Shown in pieces: positions 26,569 to 35,556 of a stretch of 64,000 nucleotides of DNA. Numbering within the stretch: position 1 is the first letter of the stretch; the number at the start of each line of letters is the position of its first letter. Both the position numbers and the translations under genes were made by a program. The notes under the pieces were generated by a model. The model saw only the letters and a program-made list of their open reading frames with translations. It was not told where the DNA came from and ran no database searches. The stretch is from Renibacterium sp. (GTDB lineage Bacteria > Actinomycetota > Actinomycetes > Actinomycetales > Micrococcaceae). Location: contig JAFOLH010000005.1 in assembly GCA_017419405.1 (NCBI GenBank), positions 1-64,000 on the forward strand. The letters are read 5' to 3'.

Positions 26569-28683
26569 TCAACGGGAAGTACCCGACGGCAGCCCGGCCT
26601 TGCGCAGCACCGCGGCGGTGCTGGCTTCCGGTGACAGGTCCAGGCGGCGCAGCAGCTGGGCATTCGCGGCGACCACTACCGTGGACAGCGACATCAAGAT
26701 CGCACCCACCGACATCGGCAAGACGAACCCGAGTGGCGCCAGTATTCCGGCAGCCAACGGCACCGACAGGAGGTTGTAGCCGGCGGCCCACCAGAGGTTC
26801 TGCTTCATCTTCCGGTAGCTGGCTTTGGAAAGCTCGATCACCGAAAGCACCGAACGCGGATCGTCGCTGGCCAAGATCACCCCGGCGGAAGCGATCGCCA
26901 CATCGGTACCGGCGCCGATCGCGATGCCGACGTCGGCCCGGGCCAAGGCCGGAGCATCATTGACCCCGTCGCCGACCATGGCCACCTTCCGGCCTTCCTG
27001 CTGCAACTGCGCCACCTTGGCGGACTTGTCCTCCGGGCGGACCCTGGCGAACACCCGGTCGATGCCCAGTTCCCCGGCCACCGATTGCGCCACCGCTTCA
27101 GCATCGCCGGTGATCATCACGACCTGCACGCCCAGCCGCCGCAGTGCGGCCACGGCCTGGCGGGATTCGGTGCGGATCTCATCGGCCAACTTCAGCGCCC
27201 CGGCGACTTCTCCGTCGACCAGCACGTGCAGGATGATGGCACCCTCGGCGCTCCACCGCCGGCTGATCGGCAGCTCGGCCCGCTGTTGCGCTTCCAGCAA
27301 CGCCGGCCCGCCCACGCTGACCGACCGGGCCCCGACGGTGACCGTGACACCGACCGCCGGCACCGAGGAAAAATCGGCAGCCTCCGGAATCCGGAGCCCA
27401 CGGGCCTCCGCCGCGGTCACGACCGCCCGGGCCAAAGGGTGTTCACTGGGCAGCTCCGCAGCCGCAGCGAAAGCCAGGACCTGGTCTTCGGTGTATCCCG
27501 CGGCGGGCGCGATGCCGAGCACCGCCGGTTCGCCTTTGGTCAAGGTACCGGTTTTGTCGAACAGTACGGTATCCACGGTGCGCATGCTCTCCAGCGCCAT
27601 CCGGTCCTTCACCAGGACGCCGCCGCGCGCCGCGCGCTCAGTCGCGATCGAGACCACCAACGGTATCGCCAGGCCGAGCGCGTGCGGGCAGGCGATCACC
27701 AACACCGTGATCGTGCGGACGACGGCGATGTCGGGTACCCCGAGCAGCGTCCAGACCACCGCGGTGACCGCTGCTGCGCCGAGCGCGAACCAGAAAAGCC
27801 AAGCGGCCGCGGTATCCGCCAACCGCTGCGCCCGGGAGGAGGAGTTCTGCGCATCGGCCACCAAACGCTGGATCCCGGCCAAGGCGGTATCCTCGCCGAC
27901 CGCGGTGATCTCCAGACGCAGACCGGAGTCCACCGCGACGGTGCCGGCCACCACCGCATCACCGACGCCCCGGCGCACCGCCAGCGACTCGCCGGTGACC
28001 ATGGATTCGTCAATGCTCGCCGAGCCCTCCAGGATCCGCCCGTCGGCAGGAATCGATCCGCCCGGCCGCACGATGACCACGTCTCCGAGCGCCAACCCGG
28101 CCGGTGCCACCTTGACGATCTGCCCGTCCACCAGACGTTCGGCCTCGTCCGGCAGCAGGGCGGCCAGCGAGTCCAGCGCCGAAGAAGTCTGGGCCAGCGA
28201 ACGCATCTCGATCCAATGCCCCAGGAGCATGATCACCACCAGCAGCGCGAGCTCCCACCAGAAGTTCAATTCATGGTCCAGCAGACCCAGACTCGATCCC
28301 CAAGAAGCGAGGAAGGCCACCGTGATGGCCAATCCGATCAAAAGCATCATCCCGGGCTTGCGGCTCCTGATTTCACTGACCGCGCCGGTCAGAAACGGCG
28401 CGCCGCCCCAGAAGTACACCACGCTGCCCAGCACCGGCGAAACCCAGGGCAGGCCCGGCAGGTCGGGCAACGAATAGCCGGCAATCATCGCGAACATCGG
28501 ACTCAGCAGCACCACGGGGGCAGCGATCAGCAACATGATCCAGAACAGCCGCCGGAATCTGGCCACATGATCACCGTGACCGCCGTGCCCGTGGTCCATT
28601 GCCTGGGCGGCCTCGGGGTGGTCCGTCTGCGTTGCGGCAACTGGATGGCCGGCATGCCCGTGCGTTTGCGCCATGTCTTTCAT
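26569..28683 (-). CDS. copB: P1B-type heavy-metal ATPase (CopB-like, CPH motif)
   Basis: A 704-residue membrane ATPase. The N-terminus is His-rich ([18 protein letters not shown]) and has no Cys-rich metal domain. Transport motif [13 protein letters not shown] is the CPH type of copper exporters, with the actuator motif SMVTGESL, phosphorylation site [11 protein letters not shown], nucleotide-site motif EHPLARAV and hinge [20 protein letters not shown]. The likely role is Cu export from the cytoplasm. I place the start at the ATG at 28683: a strong promoter ends a few bases upstream, so the mRNA is probably leaderless, and there is no Shine-Dalgarno sequence. The ATG at 28674 is the alternative. 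Divergent from DUF6153/DUF305 genes. Confidence 0.9.
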   Translation of the reverse strand: MKDMAQTHGHAGHPVAATQTDHPEAAQAMDHGHGGHGDHVARFRRLFWIMLLIAAPVVLLSPMFAMIAGYSLPDLPGLPWVSPVLGSVVYFWGGAPFLTGAVSEIRSRKPGMMLLIGLAITVAFLASWGSSLGLLDHELNFWWELALLVVIMLLGHWIEMRSLAQTSSALDSLAALLPDEAERLVDGQIVKVAPAGLALGDVVIVRPGGSIPADGRILEGSASIDESMVTGESLAVRRGVGDAVVAGTVAVDSGLRLEITAVGEDTALAGIQRLVADAQNSSSRAQRLADTAAAWLFWFALGAAAVTAVVWTLLGVPDIAVVRTITVLVIACPHALGLAIPLVVSIATERAARGGVLVKDRMALESMRTVDTVLFDKTGTLTKGEPAVLGIAPAAGYTEDQVLAFAAAAELPSEHPLARAVVTAAEARGLRIPEAADFSSVPAVGVTVTVGARSVSVGGPALLEAQQRAELPISRRWSAEGAIILHVLVDGEVAGALKLADEIRTESRQAVAALRRLGVQVVMITGDAEAVAQSVAGELGIDRVFARVRPEDKSAKVAQLQQEGRKVAMVGDGVNDAPALARADVGIAIGAGTDVAIASAGVILASDDPRSVLSVIELSKASYRKMKQNLWWAAGYNLLSVPLAAGILAPLGFVLPMSVGAILMSLSTVVVAANAQLLRRLDLSPEASTAAVLRKAGLPSGTSR

Positions 28684-28690
28684 GCCAGTG

Positions 28691-28719
28691 AATTTATACC
28701 CCCGGGGGGTATATGTCAA
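28691..28719 (-). promoter_or_regulatory. Leaderless promoter with embedded CsoR-type operator
   Basis: On the minus strand TTGACA (28719-28714) and TAAATT (28696-28691) are separated by exactly 17 bp. The spacer is filled by a near-perfect palindrome of the TATACCCCC/GGGGGTATA kind (28695-28713), the known CsoR/copper-repressor operator form. Transcription would begin within a few bases of the ATG at 28683. Confidence 0.8.
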
Positions 28720-28827
28720 CCGCGCCGGAACTTCCACGAAGTCCGGGAAAACCGGGGTATGCTCAGCCTGGGGACCGCCTGGATCCGAACTCGGCGGCGA
28801 ACTCCCACGGCGACTGGCAGGCAACCG

Positions 28828-29307
28828 ATGGACGGCAGCGATCCGATGACCAGCAGGAAGCGAATCAGCACCGGAACCGGGCTCCACCCGGTGTTCCTGG
28901 TGCTCGCGGTCGCGGTATTGCTGCTCGGATTCGTCGGCATGCACGCAGTCGCGATGGGCAGTGCACCGATGGGCATGCCGCAGACCTCCATGTCGGGAAA
29001 CATGGCATCGGCGGAATATTCCGCATCTGGAATACATTCACTGCGGGCTGCCGGCGAGCCGGACTCCGGCAACCGCAGTGCCGACCCGGCGCCGGCAATG
29101 CCCTGTGGCAACCCGACGGAACCGGGAACCGGGATGGCCACCCCGTGCGTGCCCTTGCAAAGCGACGTCTTCAGCGCGGCGATCCACGCGGAGTCCCGGC
29201 TGCAACCGTCCGCACCCTCGATGCCGGTCCCGGCGGCACTGGCGCTCCCGGCCGACGTCGATCCACAGCCACCATCGCTCGAGCAACTTTCCATCGATCG
29301 CAGATAG
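28828..29307 (+). CDS. DUF6153-like small exported/membrane protein
   Basis: About 159 residues: basic N-terminus, one membrane helix ([21 protein letters not shown]) and a Met/Pro/Ser-rich extracytoplasmic part with two Cys (AMPCGNP and ATPCVP). The GMHA motif after the helix and the spaced Cys and Met residues fit the actinobacterial DUF6153 family, often seen near copper genes. The start is uncertain: ATGs at 28828 and 28846 are both possible and neither has a good ribosome binding site. It may bind metal outside the membrane, by context only. Confidence 0.6.
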   Translation: MDGSDPMTSRKRISTGTGLHPVFLVLAVAVLLLGFVGMHAVAMGSAPMGMPQTSMSGNMASAEYSASGIHSLRAAGEPDSGNRSADPAPAMPCGNPTEPGTGMATPCVPLQSDVFSAAIHAESRLQPSAPSMPVPAALALPADVDPQPPSLEQLSIDRR

Positions 29308-29412
29308 CACCAGCGGACTCCGCCGGCAGCACGCCGTCCGGAGACTTTGTTGCGGCCCGCCCGTTTCCGGCGTCGGCCGATTCCTTCCGCTTCGCTTACT
29401 GAAAGTTGAACC

Positions 29413-30006
29413 ATGAAAAAGACCATCAACCATGCCCTTGCCGCCTCGGCCTTGATCTTGCTGCTTGCCGGCTGTGCCGGAAATCCGACCGGATCTTCGA
29501 TGAGCGGAATGGATCATGGCGCCATGCCGACCGGATCCGCGACGGCGTCCTCGAACCACAATGCCGCCGATACGATGTTCGCCCAAATGATGATCGTGCA
29601 CCATCGGCAGGCGGTGTCGATGAGCGACACCGTGCTCGCCGCGCCCGGCATCGATTCGCGGGTCACCGGACTGGCCCAGCGGATCAAGGCCGCCCAGGAC
29701 CCGGAAATCGAGAAGATGAAAACCATGCTCGGCACCTGGGGCGAGCCTGAAACCATGTCTGGATCGATGTCCATGCCGGGGATGCTGGACGAAAGCCAAC
29801 TCGCCGAGCTGGCCGGCGCGAACGGAGTCGAAGCCGCCAAGCTCTTCCTCAGCCAGATGATCGCGCACCACCAAGGCGCGGTCGAATCCGCCAAAACCGA
29901 GCTGCGCACCGGCTCGAACCCCGAAGCCGTGCAATTGGCCAAGGACATCATCGGCGCCCAGCAGGGCGAAATCGACGAAATGCGGTTGCTCCTTGCCGGA
30001 CTCTGA
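29413..30006 (+). CDS. DUF305 family lipoprotein
   Basis: A 197-residue protein with a lipoprotein signal (lipobox LAGC, Cys about residue 21), a Met/His/Ser-rich linker (MSGMDHGAM), and a DUF305 domain with paired motifs: MFAQMMIVHHRQAVSMS and FLSQMIAHHQGAVESA. DUF305 proteins are ferritin-like helical proteins frequently linked to copper resistance. With DUF6153 and the CPH ATPase it makes a copper-handling module. Confidence 0.88.
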   Translation: MKKTINHALAASALILLLAGCAGNPTGSSMSGMDHGAMPTGSATASSNHNAADTMFAQMMIVHHRQAVSMSDTVLAAPGIDSRVTGLAQRIKAAQDPEIEKMKTMLGTWGEPETMSGSMSMPGMLDESQLAELAGANGVEAAKLFLSQMIAHHQGAVESAKTELRTGSNPEAVQLAKDIIGAQQGEIDEMRLLLAGL

Positions 30007-30037
30007 ACAGATCTCCGAGAAAAAATCCCGGCCGCGA

Positions 30038-30066
30038 TGTCGAGTCCTGCAGACCGGCTCCGACGT
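30038..30066 (+). promoter_or_regulatory. Candidate ECF42-type promoter
   Basis: TGTCGA at 30038-30043, 17 bases, then CGACGT at 30061-30066, about 50 bp before the YCII-family gene. A TGTCGA -35 element with a CG-A/T-C type -10 is the form described for ECF42 sigma factors; the sigma factor itself is encoded two genes on, so autoregulation is likely. Confidence 0.5.
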
Positions 30067-30117
30067 AGCATCGTTGTCAGCCGGCAAACCTTTCCACGAG
30101 ACAAGGAAATCCACACC

Positions 30118-30510
30118 ATGAAATACGTGATCCTGATCCATTCCAACCCTCAGCCCTGGGGGCACCCGACCTCGGACTTCGTCGCCGAATTCCAGGCCCT
30201 GCCGCAAGCCCAACGCGAACAGATGAACGCGGACTTCGAGAAGTTGCTCGGCGAGCTGCAAGCACAGGGCGAACTCGTCACCGGCGAGGCTCTGGCCGAT
30301 CCGGCGAGCGCGAAACTGTACCGATGGTCCGCCGGGCAGCCGGTGGTCACCGACGGCCCTTACTCCGAGGCCAAAGAACACTTCGCGGGCTTCTTCATGA
30401 TCGACGTCGCATCGCAGCAAAGGGCTGAAGAAATCGCAGCCCAGTTCAGCGGACCCGGCGACACCGTGGAGCTGCGGCCCGCGATGTGGCCCGGTGGCGA
30501 CGACTCGTGA
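30118..30510 (+). CDS. YCII/DGPF family protein
   Basis: A 130-residue protein with MKYVILIHSNP at the N-terminus and VVTDGPYSEAKEHFAGFFMIDV, the DGPF-type motif with Tyr for Phe. Such proteins have a dimeric ferredoxin-like barrel and are the constant neighbours of ECF42 sigma factors. Biochemical role unknown. Its TGA overlaps the sigma-factor GTG by 4 nt. Confidence 0.88.
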   Translation: MKYVILIHSNPQPWGHPTSDFVAEFQALPQAQREQMNADFEKLLGELQAQGELVTGEALADPASAKLYRWSAGQPVVTDGPYSEAKEHFAGFFMIDVASQQRAEEIAAQFSGPGDTVELRPAMWPGGDDS

Positions 30511-31748
30511 CTCCTGACGCGCTGGAGGACGTGTGGCGACGCGAGTCGCCGCACGTCCTCGGCGCGTTGCTGCGGCAGCACGGCAATCTCGCCGATTGCG
30601 AGGATGCGGCCCAGGAGGCGCTGCTTGCCGCGGCCCAGCAGTGGCCGGACGAAGGCCGGCCGGACAATCCCAGGGCCTGGTTGATCAGAGTCGCCGGACG
30701 GCGGTTGACCGACCAGTTCCGCAGCGATGCCAGCCGGCGACGACGCGAAATGCTCGACGCCGGTGCACAACGGCTCGATTCCCCGGTGGAATCCGAACCG
30801 GTCCCGGACCGTGACGATTCACTGCAATTGCTGCTGCTGTGCTGCCACCCGGCGTTGAGCCGGGCTTCGCAAGTCGCCTTGAGCCTGCGCTGCGTAGCCG
30901 GCCTGGACACCGAGCAGATCGCGGCCGCCTATTTGGTACCGGCGTCGACCATGGCGCAACGGCTTTCCCGAGCCCGCACGGCATTGCGCGAGGCCGGGGC
31001 GAAGTTCAGCTTTCCGGCACCGGAGCAGCTGCCGCACGGCGTGGCCGCAGTCCTGGACGTCTGCCATTTGATTTTCAATGAGGGGTACACCCGCAGCTCC
31101 GGAGCGGAGCTGCACAGCCCCGAATTGGCGCAGGAGGCGATCCGCCTGGTCCGGATGCTGCGCGCTGCGCTGCCCGACCACGACGAAGCGGCCGGGCTGC
31201 TGGCGTTGCTGCTGCTGACGCACGCGCGTTCGGCGGCCCGCATCGATTCCGCCGGCGATCTGGTTCCGTTGGAACACCAGGACCGTTCGCAATGGGATCG
31301 GAAGCTGATCGCCGAAGGCGTGGCGCTGCTGGAGGCCGTGCTGCCCCGCGGACATGTCGGCCGTTACCAATTGCAGGCTTCGATTGCCGCAGTCCACGCA
31401 GAGGCTGCCTCCTGGCAGGAGACCGACTGGCTCCAGATCAATCTGCTCTACGGAATGCTGGATTCAATCGCGCCCAGTCCAGCGGTCACGCTGAACCGCG
31501 CGGTCGCCACCGCGATGGTGTTGGGCCCCGACGCCGGCATCGCGATCGTCGAAAAGCTGCTGGCGGACCCGGTGCTGCGCAAACACCACCGGACCCATGC
31601 GGTCTTGGCGCACTTGTTCGACGCGGCCGGCAACCGGCCGGCCGCCGTCGAACATTTCGCGCTGGCCGCCCAACTCACCCGGAGCCAGGCGGAACAGCGC
31701 TATTTGAACCGGAAACTGAGCGCGCTCAAGGCCCAGCAGGCACCGTGA
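30507..31748 (+). CDS. ECF42-type RNA polymerase sigma factor
   Basis: A 413-residue protein: sigma-2 region (about 5-75, DCEDAAQEALLAAAQQWP and NPRAWLIRVAGRRLTDQFR), sigma-4 region (about 110-170, SLRCVAGLDTEQIAAAYLV and TMAQRLSRAR), and a long C-terminal helical extension (DUF6596 and TPR-like, about 185-413). The extension and the coupled YCII partner define ECF42; there is no anti-sigma factor. GTG start in a GTGA overlap. Target genes are probably the YCII gene and itself. The 3' end is 4 nt from a convergent gene. Confidence 0.9.
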   Translation: MTPDALEDVWRRESPHVLGALLRQHGNLADCEDAAQEALLAAAQQWPDEGRPDNPRAWLIRVAGRRLTDQFRSDASRRRREMLDAGAQRLDSPVESEPVPDRDDSLQLLLLCCHPALSRASQVALSLRCVAGLDTEQIAAAYLVPASTMAQRLSRARTALREAGAKFSFPAPEQLPHGVAAVLDVCHLIFNEGYTRSSGAELHSPELAQEAIRLVRMLRAALPDHDEAAGLLALLLLTHARSAARIDSAGDLVPLEHQDRSQWDRKLIAEGVALLEAVLPRGHVGRYQLQASIAAVHAEAASWQETDWLQINLLYGMLDSIAPSPAVTLNRAVATAMVLGPDAGIAIVEKLLADPVLRKHHRTHAVLAHLFDAAGNRPAAVEHFALAAQLTRSQAEQRYLNRKLSALKAQQAP

Positions 31749-31752
31749 CCGT

Positions 31753-32580
31753 TCAGCGCCAGACGCGCTTTTCGGCCACGACCTCGGCCAGGTAGTCGCG
31801 GAAGCTGATCGGCTCGCGACCGGTCACCTGACGCACGGTATTGGTCACTTCCGAGTAGAGCCCGTCCCGTACCGACTTCCACAGATCGTTGAATTCCACG
31901 ATGGTTTCCCGGTCGTAACCCGCAGCGACCAGCTCCTGCTCGTAGGCCTCCGGAGTCAGCTCCTGGTAGACCACGGGGCGCCCCGAGGCTTCGGCGATCT
32001 GCGCCACGGCATCGGCGTAGGTGATCGCCTCCGGCCCGGAAATTTCGTAGACCTTGGACGCATGCCCGTCTTCGAGCAATGCGGCCACCACCACCGCGGC
32101 GATGTCCTCGGCATGGATGAAGGCCTCCGGAGTTCCCCCGGTCGGCAATGCCACCCGGCCGGCTTCCACCGGCGGGAGCAGGAATTCTTCGCTGAAGTTC
32201 TGCATGAAGAAGTTCGCCCGGACGATCGTCCACTCCAGGCTGCTTTGCTGCAACGCGGCTTCGGCGACTTCCATCGAGGCCTCGAACAGGTAATTGCCTT
32301 CCAGATTGCGCGACGACAGGAGCACCGCGCGCTGGACTCCGGCGTTTTCCATCGCCTCGACGAAGCCGTCCAGCCACGCGGGGTCATGCGGGACCACCAG
32401 GTAGACCCCGGTCACCCCCTCGAGCGCGGGCGCCCAGGTGCCCGGGTCCTGCCAATCGAAACGGGTGGCGCTGGAGCGCGAGGCAGCCCGCACCGGCACG
32501 CCCCGATCGCGCAATAGGCCAACCGCACGGCTGCCGGTCTTACCGCTGGCACCGAGCACCAAATATTCTTTTCCAGTCAC
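31753..32580 (-). CDS. NmrA-type NAD(P)-binding protein (copy 2)
   Basis: A 275-residue paralogue of copy 1 with EYLVLGASGKTGSRAVG, GVYLVVPHDP, SSLEWTIVRANFFMQNFSEE and EISGPEAITYADAV. I chose the GTG at 32580 because AGAAGGAAA stands 5-6 nt upstream; the frame extends further. It stands alone, separated from copy 3 by a strong hairpin. Substrate unknown; quinone or aldehyde reduction is the family-based guess. Confidence 0.82.
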   Translation of the reverse strand: MTGKEYLVLGASGKTGSRAVGLLRDRGVPVRAASRSSATRFDWQDPGTWAPALEGVTGVYLVVPHDPAWLDGFVEAMENAGVQRAVLLSSRNLEGNYLFEASMEVAEAALQQSSLEWTIVRANFFMQNFSEEFLLPPVEAGRVALPTGGTPEAFIHAEDIAAVVVAALLEDGHASKVYEISGPEAITYADAVAQIAEASGRPVVYQELTPEAYEQELVAAGYDRETIVEFNDLWKSVRDGLYSEVTNTVRQVTGREPISFRDYLAEVVAEKRVWR

Positions 32581-32660
32581 GGGTTTCCTTCTGCTTGATT
32601 GTTCACGGTTCATCCTGGTCGATCACTTCCGAGTTTCGTCTTCAGCCACTGTCATGGCAA

Positions 32661-32702
32661 GGCTCCGGCCCAGACCGTTGGTTGACGGTCTGGGCCGGAG
32701 CC
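32661..32702 (-). terminator. Terminator after NmrA copy 3
   Basis: Perfect 18-bp stem (32661-32678 with 32685-32702) with a 6-nt loop, 16 bp past the stop of the upstream minus-strand gene. GC-rich and without a T run. Confidence 0.75.
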
Positions 32703-32718
32703 GCAGGTGAGAAGTTGC

Positions 32719-33543
32719 TCAGCTCCACGCCCCGGCGGCAGCGGCCTTGCGGGCGAAGTCGCGGAAGCTGATCGGCTCACGACCCAGGATGTCCTGGACC
32801 GCGGTGCTCACCGGGGCACTTTTGCCGGTGCGCAGGGCCGCGAAAAGCGAATCCACTACCGCAATCGAATCCGAGTCATACCCTTCCTCCGCGACCTCTT
32901 GCAGATAGGCCTCCGGGGACAACTCTTCGAAGTCCACCGGGTGTCCGGCAGCTTCGGCCATCGCCTCGGTCGCCTCGGCCCAGGTGATCGCCTCGCGGCC
33001 GGACAATTCATAGGTCCGCGAACCGTGCCCGTCCTCGAGCAGCGCCGTAGCCGCGACAGCCGCTATGTCTTCGGTGTCGATGAAGGGTTCCGGAAGCCCA
33101 GCGGTCGGCAATCCGAGCCGTCCGGCTTTGATCGCGGGCTGCCACAGGTCTTCGTCGAAGTTCTGCATGAAGTTATTCGGCCGCAGGATCGTCCAATCGA
33201 GGCTGCTTTGCTTCACCGCTTGCTCGGCTGCCAGCATCGCCTGGGCAAAGACGTGTTCTTTGCCCACGGCACGGGCGGAAAGCAGCACCACCTTCGCAAC
33301 ATCGGCGTTTTCCATCGCCCAGACGAAGCTCTTGATCAATTCCGGATCATCCGGAACGACCAAATAGACGCCCTCGGTTCCGGCCAAGGCAGCCTGCCAG
33401 CTGCTCGGATCCTGCCAATCGAATCGCGTCGCGCTGGAACGCGAAGCCGCCCGGACGGACGCACCGCGTTCGCGCAACTGGCTCACCACCCGGCGCCCGG
33501 TCTTCCCGGTCGCTCCGGTCACCAGGTATTCCTTCTGCTTCAT
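32719..33543 (-). CDS. NmrA-type NAD(P)-binding protein (copy 3)
   Basis: A 274-residue paralogue, closest to copy 2 (both have RAASRSSATRFDWQDP and a VYLVVP stretch). Motifs: YLVTGATGKTGRRVV, SSLDWTILRPNNFMQNFDE and ELSGREAITWAEA. The ATG at 33543 is preceded by GGGAAAAG. Probably the last gene of the HxlR-controlled series starting at 36343. Confidence 0.82.
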   Translation of the reverse strand: MKQKEYLVTGATGKTGRRVVSQLRERGASVRAASRSSATRFDWQDPSSWQAALAGTEGVYLVVPDDPELIKSFVWAMENADVAKVVLLSARAVGKEHVFAQAMLAAEQAVKQSSLDWTILRPNNFMQNFDEDLWQPAIKAGRLGLPTAGLPEPFIDTEDIAAVAATALLEDGHGSRTYELSGREAITWAEATEAMAEAAGHPVDFEELSPEAYLQEVAEEGYDSDSIAVVDSLFAALRTGKSAPVSTAVQDILGREPISFRDFARKAAAAGAWS

Positions 33544-33625
33544 CTTTTCCCGTCTCTCCCTGAGTTTGTTGCGATTGATCATGAGCCCGAAGTTCGTCCT
33601 TGACGTGTTGGCAGCTTTTTGCCGC

Positions 33626-34621
33626 TCAGCTGATTTTGAGCACCATTTTCCCGACATAGTGCTCGCGCAACGCACGATGCGCGTCTTGGGCGCGGTCCAG
33701 CGGGAACTCAGCGGGGACATGTACCTCGAAAGCGCTTGCTTCGACTATCGCGTTGAGCCGCTCGGTCGAGACCCGGCTTCGATCCCCGTCGTAGTAGGTC
33801 ACCCTCGCAGCCGGCGATACGCCTAACGCCGGAAGAACGTCATTGGGCCACGCAATCTGCCCGGACGCTTTGACGGCTTGGAGGGAACGCTCAGCGGTCT
33901 CGCCGCCGACCGTGACCAGAGCCGCATCGAGTCCGTCGGGGGCGAACTGAGTGACGGCAGCCAGTACATCGTCCCGGCGGCCGTCAACAACGGCCTCAGC
34001 ACCGACGCTTTCAGCCCACGCCACGCCGTCCTCGCCGGAGACCACAGCAAGCACTTTCACCCCGGCGTGTCGCGCGAGCTGAACCGTCATATGCCCGATT
34101 CCACCGCTGGCGCCGAAAACCATGAGCCTTTGCCCCGGCTGCAGTCCGAGTACGTCCAGGCCAATCAGCGCAGTGAGCGCATCCCAAGGCATGGCGGCCG
34201 CCTGCTGAGTCGACAACCGGGCAGGTATGTGTGCGACGTGTTCCGCTTCAACCGCCGCATACTGCGCGTAGAAACCCGGACGCAGTGCCGGGATGGTTGC
34301 GGCATAGACCCGGTCGCCCAGCTCGAACCGGGTCACATTCCGGCCCATTGCTGCGATCGTTCCAGCACCGTCCCAGCCCAGAACATAGGGGAATCGCGGT
34401 TCGCGGCCGGCAATGACGAAGCCGTCTGCCCGTTCATGGGTATCCCAAGAACCGAGCCCCGCGTATTCCACCCTGATCAGCACATCGTCGTCGCCAAGCT
34501 GCGGGACCGGGATCCGCCGAAAGCTGAGTTCGTCAAGGTCGCCAAACCGGTCGAGCACGACGGCGTTCATCTCGGTTGGGACACTCGGGGCGTTGACTGG
34601 GTCATTCACCTGGTTTGTCAT
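33626..34621 (-). CDS. MDR family quinone/zeta-crystallin-like oxidoreductase
   Basis: A 331-residue medium-chain reductase with an N-terminal GroES-like domain (PVPQLGDDDVLIRVEYAGL, GWDGAGTIAAMG, GDRVYA) and the NADP-binding motif MVFGASGGIGHMTVQLA (about residue 155). Zinc ligands are absent, as in zinc-free quinone oxidoreductases. The ATG at 34621 is used because AGGAG lies 6 nt upstream; a GTG at 34627 touches that site. It lies 23 nt after the imine-reductase-like gene. Confidence 0.85.
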   Translation of the reverse strand: MTNQVNDPVNAPSVPTEMNAVVLDRFGDLDELSFRRIPVPQLGDDDVLIRVEYAGLGSWDTHERADGFVIAGREPRFPYVLGWDGAGTIAAMGRNVTRFELGDRVYAATIPALRPGFYAQYAAVEAEHVAHIPARLSTQQAAAMPWDALTALIGLDVLGLQPGQRLMVFGASGGIGHMTVQLARHAGVKVLAVVSGEDGVAWAESVGAEAVVDGRRDDVLAAVTQFAPDGLDAALVTVGGETAERSLQAVKASGQIAWPNDVLPALGVSPAARVTYYDGDRSRVSTERLNAIVEASAFEVHVPAEFPLDRAQDAHRALREHYVGKMVLKIS

Positions 34622-34644
34622 CGGCACTCCTGTGCAGTTGATCC

Positions 34645-35556
34645 TTACTGGTTCTGATTTTGGTTTTCGATCGCGGCCGCCGCGACGCTGGAAGCGCCTC
34701 GCCCGGCAGCCACGCCGGCAGCATACAATTCGGTTGCCAGCGCCAGCATCCGAGCCGACGCTCCTTCCTCTGCAATCGCCTCCAGGAAGGATGCCGAGGA
34801 CGAATGGTAGATCTCCAACGAGGCGGTTTTGGAAACGTAGCCGTTTTGGGCTTCTTCCAAGACGTCTCCGTAGATTCCTTGCGCGTCTCGGGCAAAGTAC
34901 GCGATCAAGTCGAAAAACACCTCGGAGGGCAGGTTGACCTGCTTGAAATACTCAATGGCTTCAGCGAAGGCCATCATGGCCGGCATCTGGAAAACCCCGA
35001 TGATTCCAGCATCGATCTGGCTGGTCACCTTGAGGTCTTCGGAAACATAGAAAGATCTCCAGCCCAACGGAGCCAACAACCGCTCATTGTCCTGCCACAA
35101 CTCTTCCGAGCCGGCGAAGGCCAAGAAGCCCCGGTCGTTGCCAAAGTCCAGCGGTGCGCTCAGATTGGCGCAATCCAGGTAGCGGGATCCCGGGCTCAGC
35201 CCGGCCGCCAAGGTCTTCGCCTCGAACGCGGTCCCGGTGGAAAAATTGATCAGGTCCAACGGTGCATCGGAGTCCCGCTCGGAAAGGATCTGTATCAAGT
35301 TCCCGTAGCTGGTCAACGCGCTGATCACCAGCTGCGACTCCGCCACGAGTTCTTGCGCACTGGCGGCTTCGCTGATGTTGTCCCCGACCAGTCCGGCAGC
35401 CTTTCCGGGCGTGCGGTTCCAGACCCGGACGCTGACGCCTTGTTTGCTGAAGTATTCCGCCAGCGCGGCACCAATCGCTCCCAGACCCAGTATGCCAACC
35501 CGGTACCTTTTCGGCTCCCTGTTCTCCCCCAACGAGCTCAGGTTCGCCTCAACCAT
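34645..35556 (-). CDS. 6-PGDH-like / imine-reductase-like NAD(P) oxidoreductase
   Basis: A 303-residue protein: Rossmann motif VGILGLGAIGAALAEYF, NRTPGKA phosphate loop typical of NADP, and a helical C-terminal domain with FQMPAMMAFAEAIEYF. This is the plan of imine reductases and beta-hydroxyacid dehydrogenases. The catalytic Lys of beta-hydroxyacid dehydrogenases is not evident, which favours the imine-reductase side. The ATG at 35556 overlaps the upstream gene's stop by 8 nt. Confidence 0.75.
   Translation of the reverse strand: MVEANLSSLGENREPKRYRVGILGLGAIGAALAEYFSKQGVSVRVWNRTPGKAAGLVGDNISEAASAQELVAESQLVISALTSYGNLIQILSERDSDAPLDLINFSTGTAFEAKTLAAGLSPGSRYLDCANLSAPLDFGNDRGFLAFAGSEELWQDNERLLAPLGWRSFYVSEDLKVTSQIDAGIIGVFQMPAMMAFAEAIEYFKQVNLPSEVFFDLIAYFARDAQGIYGDVLEEAQNGYVSKTASLEIYHSSSASFLEAIAEEGASARMLALATELYAAGVAAGRGASSVAAAAIENQNQNQ

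Noticed and set aside
26825-28800. Plus-strand open frames opposite the copper ATPase, one running into the DUF6153 gene
   Set aside because: Shadow composition (Ser/Arg/Pro); only the part after about 28828 has protein-like features.
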